Shown here piece by piece: positions 1 to 6,175 of a stretch of DNA of 7,736 bases (positions are counted from its first letter, which is position 1; every line of letters starts with the position of its first letter). The notes below the pieces were generated by a model. The model searched no databases, was not told where the DNA came from, and was given only the letters and a program-made list of their open reading frames with translations. The DNA is taken from assembly GCA_937128785.1 (NCBI GenBank), contig CAKZMS010000429.1:1-7736 (forward strand), given 5' to 3'. Source of the stretch: an uncultured Opitutaceae bacterium. GTDB taxonomy: Bacteria; Verrucomicrobiota; Verrucomicrobiia; Opitutales; Opitutaceae. Position numbers and translations under genes: made by a program.

Positions 1-735
1 CTGCCGCTGCAGGCGTTGCCGTACTTCTTGGCGGCGGTGGAGCTCGCTCCCCATGAAGCGCTCTATCATTATCAGGTGGGTCAGCTGTTGGGGGGGGCGC
101 GGCAGGATTTTTTGACGAGTGGCGAATGGACGGTCGAGACCATCGATCGCGCCATGCAGCACGCGTTTGCGGAGGCGGTCCGACTCGATCCGGAGAGTCT
201 GCCCGATGCCTATCGTTACGCCGAATCCTACTAGGATTTGGAGGAGCCGCCGTGGGATGAAGCGTTGGCCGCCTGGCGCGAGTTGGAGGAGCGGGTGGAA
301 TCGGGCACGGAGGCTCAGATGATGCGGTTGCATCAGGCCAATGTCCTGCTGTTCCAGGGTGAACTGGATTCGGCGGAAGCCATGCTGCAGGAGAACTTCC
401 AAGGGGTGCTCGCCTCCCAACAGGATCGGCTATTGGCCCGTCTGGAGCGCCTGCGCAATCCGCCACCGCCGCCACCTGAGCCCGTGGAACCGGTGGTCGA
501 GGAGCCGGAGTTGGTGGCCGCGGCGGACGCTGCGCCGGTGGAGTATTTGCCCTATGATCCGTATTTCAGGGTCCCGGAGTTTCGGCCGGTGACGATTCTC
601 GAACCTACCCAAGTAGGCAGCGAGGCGGTCATGGATTATGTAGGCGAAACCGTGCCGGAACAGGGGACGCCGGGGTTGGCGTCTGACCCTCAAGACGAAC
701 CCGCCGAAGAGGAAACGGATGTGATCACCGAATGA
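1..735 (+). pseudogene. TPR-repeat protein with in-frame amber stop (5' end outside window)
   Basis: Frame 1 is open from the window edge and codes for alternating amphipathic helices typical of tetratricopeptide repeats (for example ALPYFLAAVELAPHEALYHY and HAFAEAVRLDPESLPDAYRY). A TAG at 232-234 interrupts it directly after ...RYAESY. The same frame then continues without any shift as DLEEPPWDEALAAWRELEER and a further helix pair (EAQMMRLHQANVLLFQGELD), so both sides read as one protein. The C-terminal part is a Pro/Glu-rich low-complexity tail beginning with six prolines near base 462, and ends at TGA 733-735. TPR proteins act as protein-binding scaffolds; no partner can be named. The gene lies 41 bases upstream of the rhomboid-like gene on the same strand. 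A restart at TTG 238 is possible but has no convincing ribosome site. The gene could be a recent pseudogene, read through, or hit by a sequencing error. Confidence 0.72.
232..234 (+). other. In-frame amber (TAG) codon interrupting the TPR gene
   Basis: The context is GAA TCC TAC TAG GAT TTG GAG GAG, translated ES Y * D L E E. One base change from TAC or TAT to TAG would explain it, since a second tyrosine would fit the helix pattern here. No frame change or indel is visible around it. Other genes in this window (those ending at 3381 and 4542) use TAG as their normal terminator, so the codon is not reassigned in this genome. Confidence 0.85.
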
Positions 736-776
736 TGTTTCCCCGCGGCCCATCCCTTGCTTAGCTCGCGCGCTTA

Positions 777-1562
777 ATGTCATCTTGGCTCAACAAACTG
801 GAGCGTCGGTTCGAACCGTTCGCGATTTCGAACATCACGCTGTATATCGTGATTGCGCAAACGTTTGTGCTGCTCACGGCGTTAATGCAGGCCATCGATG
901 TTAACCAACTGGTGCTCGTGCCAGCCTTGGTGCAGGCGGGTCAGATCTGGCGGTTACTGACGTTCGTGGCCATCCCGCCGGGTTTTGGAATTTTCGCGGC
1001 GTTTGCCCTGTATCTGTTCTACCTCTATGGGAATGCGCTGGAGCAGTATTTTGGGGTGGTGCGCTACAACCTGTTCCTGCTGGTGGGCTACTTGCTCACG
1101 GTGGGTATCGCGTTTGTCTCGCCGACCTCGATGGCGACCAACCTATTTCTGGGAGGGGCGGTCTTTCTGGCCTTTGCGTTCCTGAATCCGGACTTCACGC
1201 TGCACCTGTTCTTCATTCTGCCGGTGAAGATCAAGTGGTTGGCGCTGATCACCTGGGTGTTCTACGGCTTCACGTTTGTCACCGGAGGTCCGACCGAGAA
1301 GCTGGGCGTGTTGGCGGCGACGGGAAACTTTCTGCTCTTCTTTGGTAAGGATATCATCCAGCGGATCAAAACCGGTCGTCGCCGCGTTGAGCAGCGGGCG
1401 AAGCGTCAGCGTGAGCGCGAGGACATGGCGGGTCCGATGCACACGTGCTCCGTTTGTGGGCGCGACAGCAACGCCGATACGGATTTGGGGTTTCGCTACC
1501 GCACGGAAGGGGATCAGGAAGTGTGTTATTGCGAAGATCATCTGCCCCCCAAGCAGAGCTGA
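777..1562 (+). CDS. Rhomboid-fold membrane protein without catalytic dyad, with C-terminal Cys cluster
   Basis: 261 residues from ATG 777. About six hydrophobic segments are visible (roughly residues 20-38, 60-83, 98-114, 121-137, 140-166 and 174-190). The N-terminal half resembles rhomboids: W59-R60 before a loop, then a G85-N86-A-L-E89 stretch followed by YFG, like the family's G..LE...G pattern. Segment 5 reads NPDFTLHLFFILPVKIKWLA, as in bacterial rhomboid-superfamily proteins. However, the GxSG serine motif is replaced by FLGG (124-127) and the last segment has GVLAATGNF where active proteases have a histidine, so it is probably a non-proteolytic rhomboid relative (Derlin or iRhom-like in principle). 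After a highly basic stretch (199-215), a cytosolic tail carries C224-S-V-C227 and C250-Y-C252-E-D-H255, a likely zinc-binding knuckle. It sits 15 bases upstream of prmB and is probably co-transcribed. Its function is unknown. Confidence 0.82.
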   Translation: MSSWLNKLERRFEPFAISNITLYIVIAQTFVLLTALMQAIDVNQLVLVPALVQAGQIWRLLTFVAIPPGFGIFAAFALYLFYLYGNALEQYFGVVRYNLFLLVGYLLTVGIAFVSPTSMATNLFLGGAVFLAFAFLNPDFTLHLFFILPVKIKWLALITWVFYGFTFVTGGPTEKLGVLAATGNFLLFFGKDIIQRIKTGRRRVEQRAKRQREREDMAGPMHTCSVCGRDSNADTDLGFRYRTEGDQEVCYCEDHLPPKQS

Positions 1563-1577
1563 ACCCAACCACGGTAG

Positions 1578-2498
1578 ATGAAGAAAAAACGGCATACCCG
1601 CCCCGGCGGCCCCAGTGAATTGCTGACCCCCGGCCATTGGCTGCAGTGGGCCATCGGTGAGTACGAGCGGCACGATCTGTCGCTCGGACAGATCTCCGAC
1701 AATGCCCACGACGAGGCATTGTATTTGATTTTACGGACGTTGGATCTGCCGCTGGACAGCGAACCCGACGTGTTGGACATCATTCTTGATGACTCGCACC
1801 AGGCGGCGCTGCGGGAGAACTTTTCCCAGCGCATCGCTGAGCGTGTGCCCGCCAGCTACCTGACCAAGGAGGCTTGGTTGGGGGAGCACCGGTTTTACTG
1901 CGATGAACGCGTGCTCACACCGCGCAGTTATTTTCTGGAGCTGATTCCCACCATGGCGGGATACCTGCCCACGGGGGTGCCCGTGCGCGACGTCGTCGAC
2001 GTTTGCACCGGTTCGGGCTGTCTCGCCGTGCTGCTCGCCTACGAATTTGATCGGGCGCGGGTCGATGCGGTCGAGCTCTCGCCGGATGCCCTGGAGGTCG
2101 CAAAGATCAATGTAGCCGAACACGGGATGACGGATCGTATCACGCTGCATGAAAGCGACGTTTTTGATGCCGTGCCCGAGCGACGCTATGACATTATCCT
2201 GAGCAATCCGCCTTACGAACCGAGTGCGGTGTGCGAAGCGCTGCCGGAGGAGTTTAAACACGAACCGCGCATGGCTTTGGATGGAGGCACGGACGGTTTA
2301 GTGATCATCCGCAAGCTGATGGCGCAGGCGGTGGATCGATTGCAGCCGCATGGCATCGTAGTCTTGGAAGTCGGGGCCTTGAAGCCGGTGGTGCAGGAGA
2401 CCTGGCCGAAGATGCCGATGCGGTGGTTGAAGACGCAGGATGCGATGAATTGCGTGTGCCTTATCCGTGCAGTGGATGTGATGAAGCAGTTTGGGTGA
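1578..2498 (+). CDS. prmB: PrmB-type ribosomal protein uL3 (L3) glutamine N5-methyltransferase
   Basis: 306 residues, a Rossmann-fold SAM-dependent methyltransferase of the PrmA/HemK (PrmC)/PrmB glutamine methylase group. Motif I is D141-V-C-T-G-S-G-C-L-A; the acidic ribose-binding residue is in VDAVELSPDAL (162-172); and the catalytic/substrate-binding N210-P-P-Y213 lies in DIILSNPPYEPS. The stretch LPEEFKHEPRMALDGGTDGL (222-241) and the N-terminal helical domain (WLQWAIGEYE, SDNAHDEALYLIL, residues 21-52) match PrmB better than the release-factor enzyme PrmC. In the known family the enzyme methylates a glutamine of ribosomal protein L3 during large-subunit assembly, using SAM in the cytoplasm. 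It starts 15 bases after the rhomboid-like gene and is the last gene of this plus-strand unit. PrmB is the most likely identity; a broader HemK-family role cannot be excluded from sequence alone. Confidence 0.9.
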   Translation: MKKKRHTRPGGPSELLTPGHWLQWAIGEYERHDLSLGQISDNAHDEALYLILRTLDLPLDSEPDVLDIILDDSHQAALRENFSQRIAERVPASYLTKEAWLGEHRFYCDERVLTPRSYFLELIPTMAGYLPTGVPVRDVVDVCTGSGCLAVLLAYEFDRARVDAVELSPDALEVAKINVAEHGMTDRITLHESDVFDAVPERRYDIILSNPPYEPSAVCEALPEEFKHEPRMALDGGTDGLVIIRKLMAQAVDRLQPHGIVVLEVGALKPVVQETWPKMPMRWLKTQDAMNCVCLIRAVDVMKQFG

Positions 2499-2534
2499 GG
2501 GGGACGGCGGGTCCTGAAGTTCGGGCGGTTTGCC

Positions 2535-2574
2535 GGGATCACGTCGGCTCCGCCTTCGCCGAGGCTTTGGCGAG
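2535..2574 (+). repeat. Dispersed palindromic repeat, diverged copy A
   Basis: GGGATCACGTCGG (2535-2547) is followed by CTCCGCC, the core CTTCGCCGAGGCTT (2554-2567) and TGGCGAG. CTC-C-GCC can pair with GGCGAG to make a short hairpin with one bulged base. The same two modules, TCACGTCGG and CTTCGCC(A/G)AGGCTT, recur in the larger palindrome at 2647-2729, which marks this as a shorter, diverged member of the same family. Confidence 0.6.
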
Positions 2575-2646
2575 AATGGGAAGTGGCGGTGGTAGGAGTC
2601 GGGACGGTCTGATTGCGGAGATTTGCCTGCTGCTCGGACCGGCGAA

Positions 2647-2729
2647 GGGGTCACGTCGGAAAATGTGAATTACGCCCTCCTTCGCCAAGGCTTCGGAGGG
2701 CTACATTAACATTCTAACGACGTGACCCC
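2647..2729. repeat. 83-bp nested inverted repeat (REP/MITE-like), copy B
   Basis: The outer arms are perfect: GGGGTCACGTCG (2647-2658) is the reverse complement of CGACGTGACCCC (2718-2729). Inside, AATGT (2662-2666) faces ACATT (2709-2713), and the centre is a hairpin with arms GCCCTCC (2674-2680) and GGAGGGC (2695-2701) around TTCGCCAAGGCTTC. The whole could fold into one long imperfect cruciform or RNA hairpin. It contains the 19-base string CCTCCTTCGCCAAGGCTTC (2676-2694), found again at 4448-4466. There is no room for a transposase, so if mobile it would depend on one elsewhere. It might also insulate or end the prmB transcript, although it lacks a T tract. Confidence 0.8.
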
Positions 2730-2835
2730 GTGGCTTCGGAGACGTTTCAGGAGTTTTGTAGCCGTTGCTCCTTCTTGCTGACCGCTCAGCCATTCGTGGT
2801 TTGTAACTTTTCCTAGGCTACGGTGTTTTTCTCGT

Positions 2836-3381
2836 ATGACGACGACCCCTCCGGCTGACGATGCCATCTTGGCGATCACCCGCCCTCATGCGGACTTGAT
2901 GAAGTATTACCTCATCGCGTCGTTCGTGATTCCGCCGATTTTTCCGATCCTCATGATCGTTGGTGCGATCCGCTACCGAACGATGCGCTACAAGTTCACC
3001 GACGAGGGCATTTCGATGAGCTGGGGCCTGCTTTTCCGCAAAGAGATCATCATCCAATACTCGCGCATTCAGGACATTCACCTGCGTTCCAACATGGTCG
3101 AGCGTTGGTTGGGACTGTCGAAGGTCTTGGTGCAAACGGCGAGCGGCAGTTCGAGCGCCGAGATGACCTTGGAAGGCCTGAAGGAATTCGAAGCGGTGCG
3201 GGACTTTCTCTACCACCGCATGCGCGGGGTGAAAGACGAACCGGCTTCGGTATCCGCCAGCCCGGCTTCCCCTCGGCCGGCTGGTTCGGATGACGAGTTG
3301 ACGGCGACGTTGCGTGAAGTGGCGTCGGAGTTGCGGGCGCTGCGCGCGGAGCTCGCGGATCGAAAGGACGATCGTGCTTAG
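2836..3381 (+). CDS. Membrane protein with bacterial PH-like (bPH2/YdbS-type) domain
   Basis: 181 residues from ATG 2836. A hydrophobic hairpin or single long membrane segment (about 24-46, YYLIASFVIPPIFPILMIVG) is followed by a PH-like domain (about 48-130): RYKFTDEGISMSWGLLFRKE, then IQYSRIQDIHLRSNMVERWL and LVQTASGSSSAEMTLEGLKE, the typical 'Y-x-h-T-x-x-x-h ... R-I-Q-D-h' pattern of the DUF304/bPH2 family. A Ser/Pro/Ala linker (135-150) leads to a short predicted coiled coil with heptad positions L155, L159, V162, L166, L169, L173. The PH-like part should face the cytoplasm. The biochemical role of the family is poorly known; Bacillus YdbS/YdbT relatives are linked to resistance to antimicrobial peptides. 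The stop overlaps the start of the next, related gene. Upstream is the repeat-rich spacer, so a promoter probably lies just before 2836. Confidence 0.85.
   Translation: MTTTPPADDAILAITRPHADLMKYYLIASFVIPPIFPILMIVGAIRYRTMRYKFTDEGISMSWGLLFRKEIIIQYSRIQDIHLRSNMVERWLGLSKVLVQTASGSSSAEMTLEGLKEFEAVRDFLYHRMRGVKDEPASVSASPASPRPAGSDDELTATLREVASELRALRAELADRKDDRA
3362..3368 (+). promoter_or_regulatory. Ribosome binding site selecting GTG 3374
   Basis: GAAAGGA lies five bases before GTG 3374, inside the last codons of the upstream bPH2 gene. It is one of the few good Shine-Dalgarno sequences in the window and supports the GTG start over the in-frame ATG at 3314, which would force a 68-base overlap and add a basic, unrelated N-terminus. 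Confidence 0.65.
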
Positions 3382-4372
3382 GCGACTTGAAGAACGGGCT
3401 TATTTTTGGCTCCGGGTGCCGCCCGAGCCCGAGCCTCCGGCGGGTGCGCCGGGTTCGCTGCAGACCTTTCGGGCGGGTAAGAATTACCTCTACCTACGGA
3501 TGTTTGTTTGGGTGGGCACGCAGATCGGTGCGGTCTTCGGCTTGTTGTTTTCGCTCTACTTTATCGACGAGTTGGAACTGCAAATTGAGATGGAGCGCGC
3601 GGCCAATGAACGGGAGGCCCGCGCGGCCCGAGAGGTGACGCCGGCGGCGGAGGCGGTCGAGCCGGAGATTTCCATTCCGACGGAGACGTTGGCAGAGGTG
3701 GAACCCGGGGTATACGAAACGCAGCGGCAGGAAAATGCGCCTCCTCCGCAGGAATTCAACCCGGCCGATATTCCACGCGGCGTCTTTCACCAGGTGTTTC
3801 ACAACGTCGCCCCGCGGTGGCTGCGGGAGTTGCCCCAACGTATTCCCGGTGAGGCGTTGTTCTGGATCAAGTTGGCCGAGCTCTTCGGTCTGTTCCTGTT
3901 TGGGCTGCAGTTTTTCTGGACGCTCTTGGCGGTGCGGATCGATTACGCCCAGCGGTGGTATATGGTGACCGATCGCAGTCTGCGACTGCGGTGGGGCGTG
4001 GTGAAGATTCAGGAAACCACCATGAGCTTTGCGAATCTCCAGCAGGTATCGGTGCATCAAGGCCCGCTACAGCGTTTCCTGAAAATTGCGGATGTCGAAG
4101 TGCGGTCCGCGGGCGGTGGCTCGGGGGAGGAAGAGCAGGGCGGCGACTCCATGCACCGTAGTGTGTTCCACGCGGTGGAAAATGCCCCGGAGATCCGCGA
4201 TTTGATTTTGACCCGGCTGAAGCGCTTCCGCCAAGCCGGCCTCGGCGAGCCGGATGATGCGAAGGACCAGCCTGCCGAGTCAGTTCCGCCAGAGAAGGTC
4301 GACGGAAATGCGTTGGATGCCGCTCAAGAGTTGCTGGCGGAGACGCGGGCGTTACGGACGGAGCTAAAGTGA
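3374..4372 (+). CDS. Second bPH2-domain membrane protein, with long inter-membrane insert
   Basis: 332 residues if GTG 3374 is the start; this overlaps the upstream gene by 8 bases (GTGCTTAG), which implies translational coupling. The layout is: a Pro-rich N-terminus (15-27), membrane segment 1 (about 40-63, ending FSLYFI), a charged and Pro-rich insert of about 100 residues (65-160) that would lie outside the membrane, membrane segment 2 (about 164-187, LFGLFLFGLQFFWTLLAV), then a PH-like domain (about 192-285) with RWYMVTDRSLRLRWGVVKIQ, TTMSFANLQQVSVHQGPLQR and a Gly/Glu-rich loop (SAGGGSGEEEQGGDS). The C-terminus forms a short heptad coil (A313, A317, L320, T324, L327, L331) whose last heptad RALRTEL nearly equals RALRAEL of the upstream protein. 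The domain order differs from that protein, but both belong to the bPH2 family, so a two-component membrane complex is likely. Its exact role is unknown. Confidence 0.8.
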   Translation: MLRRLEERAYFWLRVPPEPEPPAGAPGSLQTFRAGKNYLYLRMFVWVGTQIGAVFGLLFSLYFIDELELQIEMERAANEREARAAREVTPAAEAVEPEISIPTETLAEVEPGVYETQRQENAPPPQEFNPADIPRGVFHQVFHNVAPRWLRELPQRIPGEALFWIKLAELFGLFLFGLQFFWTLLAVRIDYAQRWYMVTDRSLRLRWGVVKIQETTMSFANLQQVSVHQGPLQRFLKIADVEVRSAGGGSGEEEQGGDSMHRSVFHAVENAPEIRDLILTRLKRFRQAGLGEPDDAKDQPAESVPPEKVDGNALDAAQELLAETRALRTELK

Positions 4373-4425
4373 GCAGGTAGGGTTGGCCGCCGGGCGGACC
4401 GGGCGCGGCGGAGTGGTGGACCTGT

Positions 4426-4450
4426 AGGATGGAGCCGGACGGCCCATCCT
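4426..4450. other. Strong hairpin between convergent genes
   Basis: AGGATGG (4426-4432), a bulged A, then GCC, loop GGAC, GGC and CCATCCT (4444-4450) make a 10-bp stem with one bulge. It could slow polymerase from either side, but neither strand has a T run after it, so I do not call it a rho-independent terminator. Confidence 0.5.
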
Positions 4451-4466
4451 CCTTCGCCAAGGCTTC
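4448..4466 (+). repeat. Dispersed repeat core, copy C
   Basis: CCTCCTTCGCCAAGGCTTC here is identical to 2676-2694 in the 83-bp palindrome, while the bases on both sides differ. The right arm GGAGGGC of copy B is missing, so only the left arm and centre of the unit are kept. Confidence 0.7.
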
Positions 4467-4541
4467 CCCGCCGTCGAGACTATGGCGGACAGGTCGGCGG
4501 ACAAGTCGGTCCGTCCCTACCTTCAGGTCGGCATCCGCTAG

Positions 4542-6152
4542 CTACTCTTCCGTGAATCCAATATCCTCCCAATCGTAGGCGCTCAGTGGGTTGGTGGGCC
4601 AACCCTCGACGGCGGGATCGACCAAGAGGGAGACGGCGTAGTGGCCCACGGGAATGATGGGCATTTCAGCCAGCAGGATTTGGTCGAGCTGATGATACAG
4701 TTCGCGACGTTTATCGGTATGCATTTCGCGACGGGCCAGGTTGAGGAGGCGATCAAACTCGGGGTGGCTCCAGTTGGTCTCGTTGGCGGGTGACGCCGTC
4801 GAATTCAACTCATAGAGCTCGGCGGGCTCGGGAGAAAATGGCAGCCAGCCGGCGCGGGATACTTGAAAGTCGCCGCGACGGCGGGTGTCCAAGAACACTT
4901 TCCACTCCTCGTTCCGCAGCTCCACCGCGACGCCGAGATTGGTGCGCCACATTTGTTGAACCGCCTCGGCGACCTGCCGATTGCGATCCAAGGTATTGTA
5001 GAGGTATTCGACGGGGGGGAAACCCTCGCCGTTTGGGTAACCCGCATCGGCCAGCAGAGCTTGAGCGGCGGCGAGGTCTTCTTTGACCAGGGCAGTGGGT
5101 TCATGGCGGCTGGGCACATTGCCGATGAAGGCGTAAGCCGGCGAGCCGCCGGTGCGGAGGACCACGTCAGAAATCTGTTGGCGGTTGATCGCCATGGCAA
5201 AGGCCCGCCTGACCCGCGCGTCGTTGAAGGGTGGACGGGCGTTGTTGAAAATCATATAACGGGATCCGACCCGACGATAGCGATGGAGCGCAGGGTGATT
5301 CTCGGCCGCATAAACTTCCATTTTATTGGCGGGCAATCCGGACGTGATGTGCAACTGGCCGGAGCGAAATGCCCGCTCCTGGGTGTCCATATTCCCCATC
5401 GCGATAAAACGGACCTTGTGGAGGCGAACCGGAGCGTGGAAGTGGGGATTGACGGTCACCTCCACGAACTGATCGTGACGCCAATCGGTCAGCCTGAAGG
5501 GGCCGTTTGAAACCAACTGGCCGGGTTCGAGGAAGTCATTGAGAGGATCGTAAAAATCACCGGTCGCGGTGACCGTCGCCTCATGCAAGGGATACCACGG
5601 GTAGTTGGGCAGACGATCCAGGAACATGGCGTCGGGTTCACTCAGTTCCATCTGCAAGGTGAACGGGTCGACCTCACGAATTCCAACTTGGGAAAAATCC
5701 GACTCGCGGCCCGTGCGGTAGTCTTGGGCTCCGACAATCGGATCGGCGAAATTGGCGAGTTCGGCTCCGAGCGATGGCGTCAACAAACGTTGGAAAGATC
5801 GCACCCAATCATGGGCGGTGACCGTTTCGCCGTTGGACCACTTAGCCTCGGGACGCAGATAAAAGGTGTAGGTGCGGCCATCGGGTGACAGTTCCCAGCG
5901 CTCGGCGGCGGCGGGTTCGAATTCCGTGGCATCTTCGTTCCAGCTAATGAGCCCCTGCCACAAAGCGGACATGATGTTGCTCTCCGGCGAACCGGTGCTG
6001 CGGTGGGGATCGAGTGACGAGGGTTCGCTGCCGACCGTGATCAGCAGAGTGTTTTCCGTCCGCGCCAGTTCAGTTGGGTGGGTGCGGTTGCAACCTCCGA
6101 GGAAGGCCGCCGCAACCAGAGCGATTAGTATCGGACGAGGCATGGGGCTCAT
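4542..6152 (-). CDS. Peptide ABC transporter substrate-binding lipoprotein (OppA-like, SBP_bac_5)
   Basis: 536 residues if it starts at ATG 6152. A lipoprotein signal is clear: MSPMPRP, hydrophobic ILIALVAAAF, then lipobox L18-G-G-C21, so the mature protein would be lipid-anchored outside the inner membrane. The body is a full-length class C (cluster 5) solute-binding protein: GSEPSSLDPHRS (41-52), LSPDGRTYTFYLRPEAKWSNGE (written here as its known pattern, residues 88-109), SNGPFRLTDW (215-224), RRAFAMAINRQQI (315-327) and a late region with DYE/DIG-type ending. It resembles OppA/MppA oligopeptide binders, but ligand choice cannot be read. No permease or ATPase genes are in the window. The start overlaps loosely with the rhodanese gene: its stop at 6176 is 23 bases before ATG 6152. 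An in-frame TTG at 6179, overlapping that stop, would add nine residues but spoil the signal peptide; ATG 6143 is also possible. Stop TAG. Confidence 0.88.
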   Translation of the reverse strand: MSPMPRPILIALVAAAFLGGCNRTHPTELARTENTLLITVGSEPSSLDPHRSTGSPESNIMSALWQGLISWNEDATEFEPAAAERWELSPDGRTYTFYLRPEAKWSNGETVTAHDWVRSFQRLLTPSLGAELANFADPIVGAQDYRTGRESDFSQVGIREVDPFTLQMELSEPDAMFLDRLPNYPWYPLHEATVTATGDFYDPLNDFLEPGQLVSNGPFRLTDWRHDQFVEVTVNPHFHAPVRLHKVRFIAMGNMDTQERAFRSGQLHITSGLPANKMEVYAAENHPALHRYRRVGSRYMIFNNARPPFNDARVRRAFAMAINRQQISDVVLRTGGSPAYAFIGNVPSRHEPTALVKEDLAAAQALLADAGYPNGEGFPPVEYLYNTLDRNRQVAEAVQQMWRTNLGVAVELRNEEWKVFLDTRRRGDFQVSRAGWLPFSPEPAELYELNSTASPANETNWSHPEFDRLLNLARREMHTDKRRELYHQLDQILLAEMPIIPVGHYAVSLLVDPAVEGWPTNPLSAYDWEDIGFTEE

Positions 6153-6175
6153 CGGAGCACGAACCCCGCCAACCC

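Larger units (their letters stand above)
2499..2835. other. Intergenic region with palindromic repeats
   Basis: This 337-base gap between prmB and the first bPH2 gene contains two palindromic repeat units (listed separately), plus a GGCTACA (2699-2705) / TGTAGCC (2757-2763) inverted pair. I see no convincing coding region, RNA gene or T-tailed terminator. The final 80 bases are richer in T and should hold the promoter of the bPH2 pair, but no clear -35/-10 pair stands out. Confidence 0.6.
4375..4522. repeat. Composite intergenic repeat with inverted ends between convergent genes
   Basis: The ends are an 8-bp inverted repeat, AGGTAGGG (4375-4382) and CCCTACCT (4515-4522). A second inner pair is CGGACCG (4395-4401) and CGGTCCG (4507-4513). 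Between them lie a hairpin at 4426-4450, a copy of the 19-base dispersed repeat (4448-4466) and a 12-base tandem duplication with one mismatch, GGCGGACAGGTC/GGCGGACAAGTC (4484-4507). It fills the gap between the ends of the bPH2 and OppA-like genes. It appears to be an assembly of family repeats rather than coding DNA. Confidence 0.6.

Noticed and set aside
232..234. Amber codon as pyrrolysine or a reassigned codon
   Set aside because: TAG is the normal stop of two other genes in the window, and no pyrrolysine-related gene or structure is present.
1143..1709. Minus-strand ORFs across the rhomboid-like and prmB genes, including 1731-2261
   Set aside because: They are antisense to confidently identified genes and cross gene borders without any start signal or domain.
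2423..2668. Short plus-strand ORF overlapping the prmB end
   Set aside because: It begins inside prmB in another frame and continues through palindromic repeat DNA; the composition follows the repeat, not a protein.
3494..4060. Minus-strand ORF of 188 codons opposite the second bPH2 gene
   Set aside because: The plus-strand product has clear membrane and PH-like segments with coupled translation; the antisense product is Arg/His/Gln-rich with no family features. The minus-strand ORF at 3867-4460 was dropped for the same reason.
4426..4450. Hairpin as a rho-independent terminator
   Set aside because: The stem is strong, but no T run follows on either strand.
4484..4507. Tandem 12-base units as a CRISPR or satellite array
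   Set aside because: There are only two units, adjacent and without spacers.
4863..5510. Long plus-strand ORF (215 codons) opposite the OppA-like gene
   Set aside because: It lies entirely antisense to a full-length, well-matched family member and its translation has no recognisable domain; GC-rich DNA often produces such shadows.
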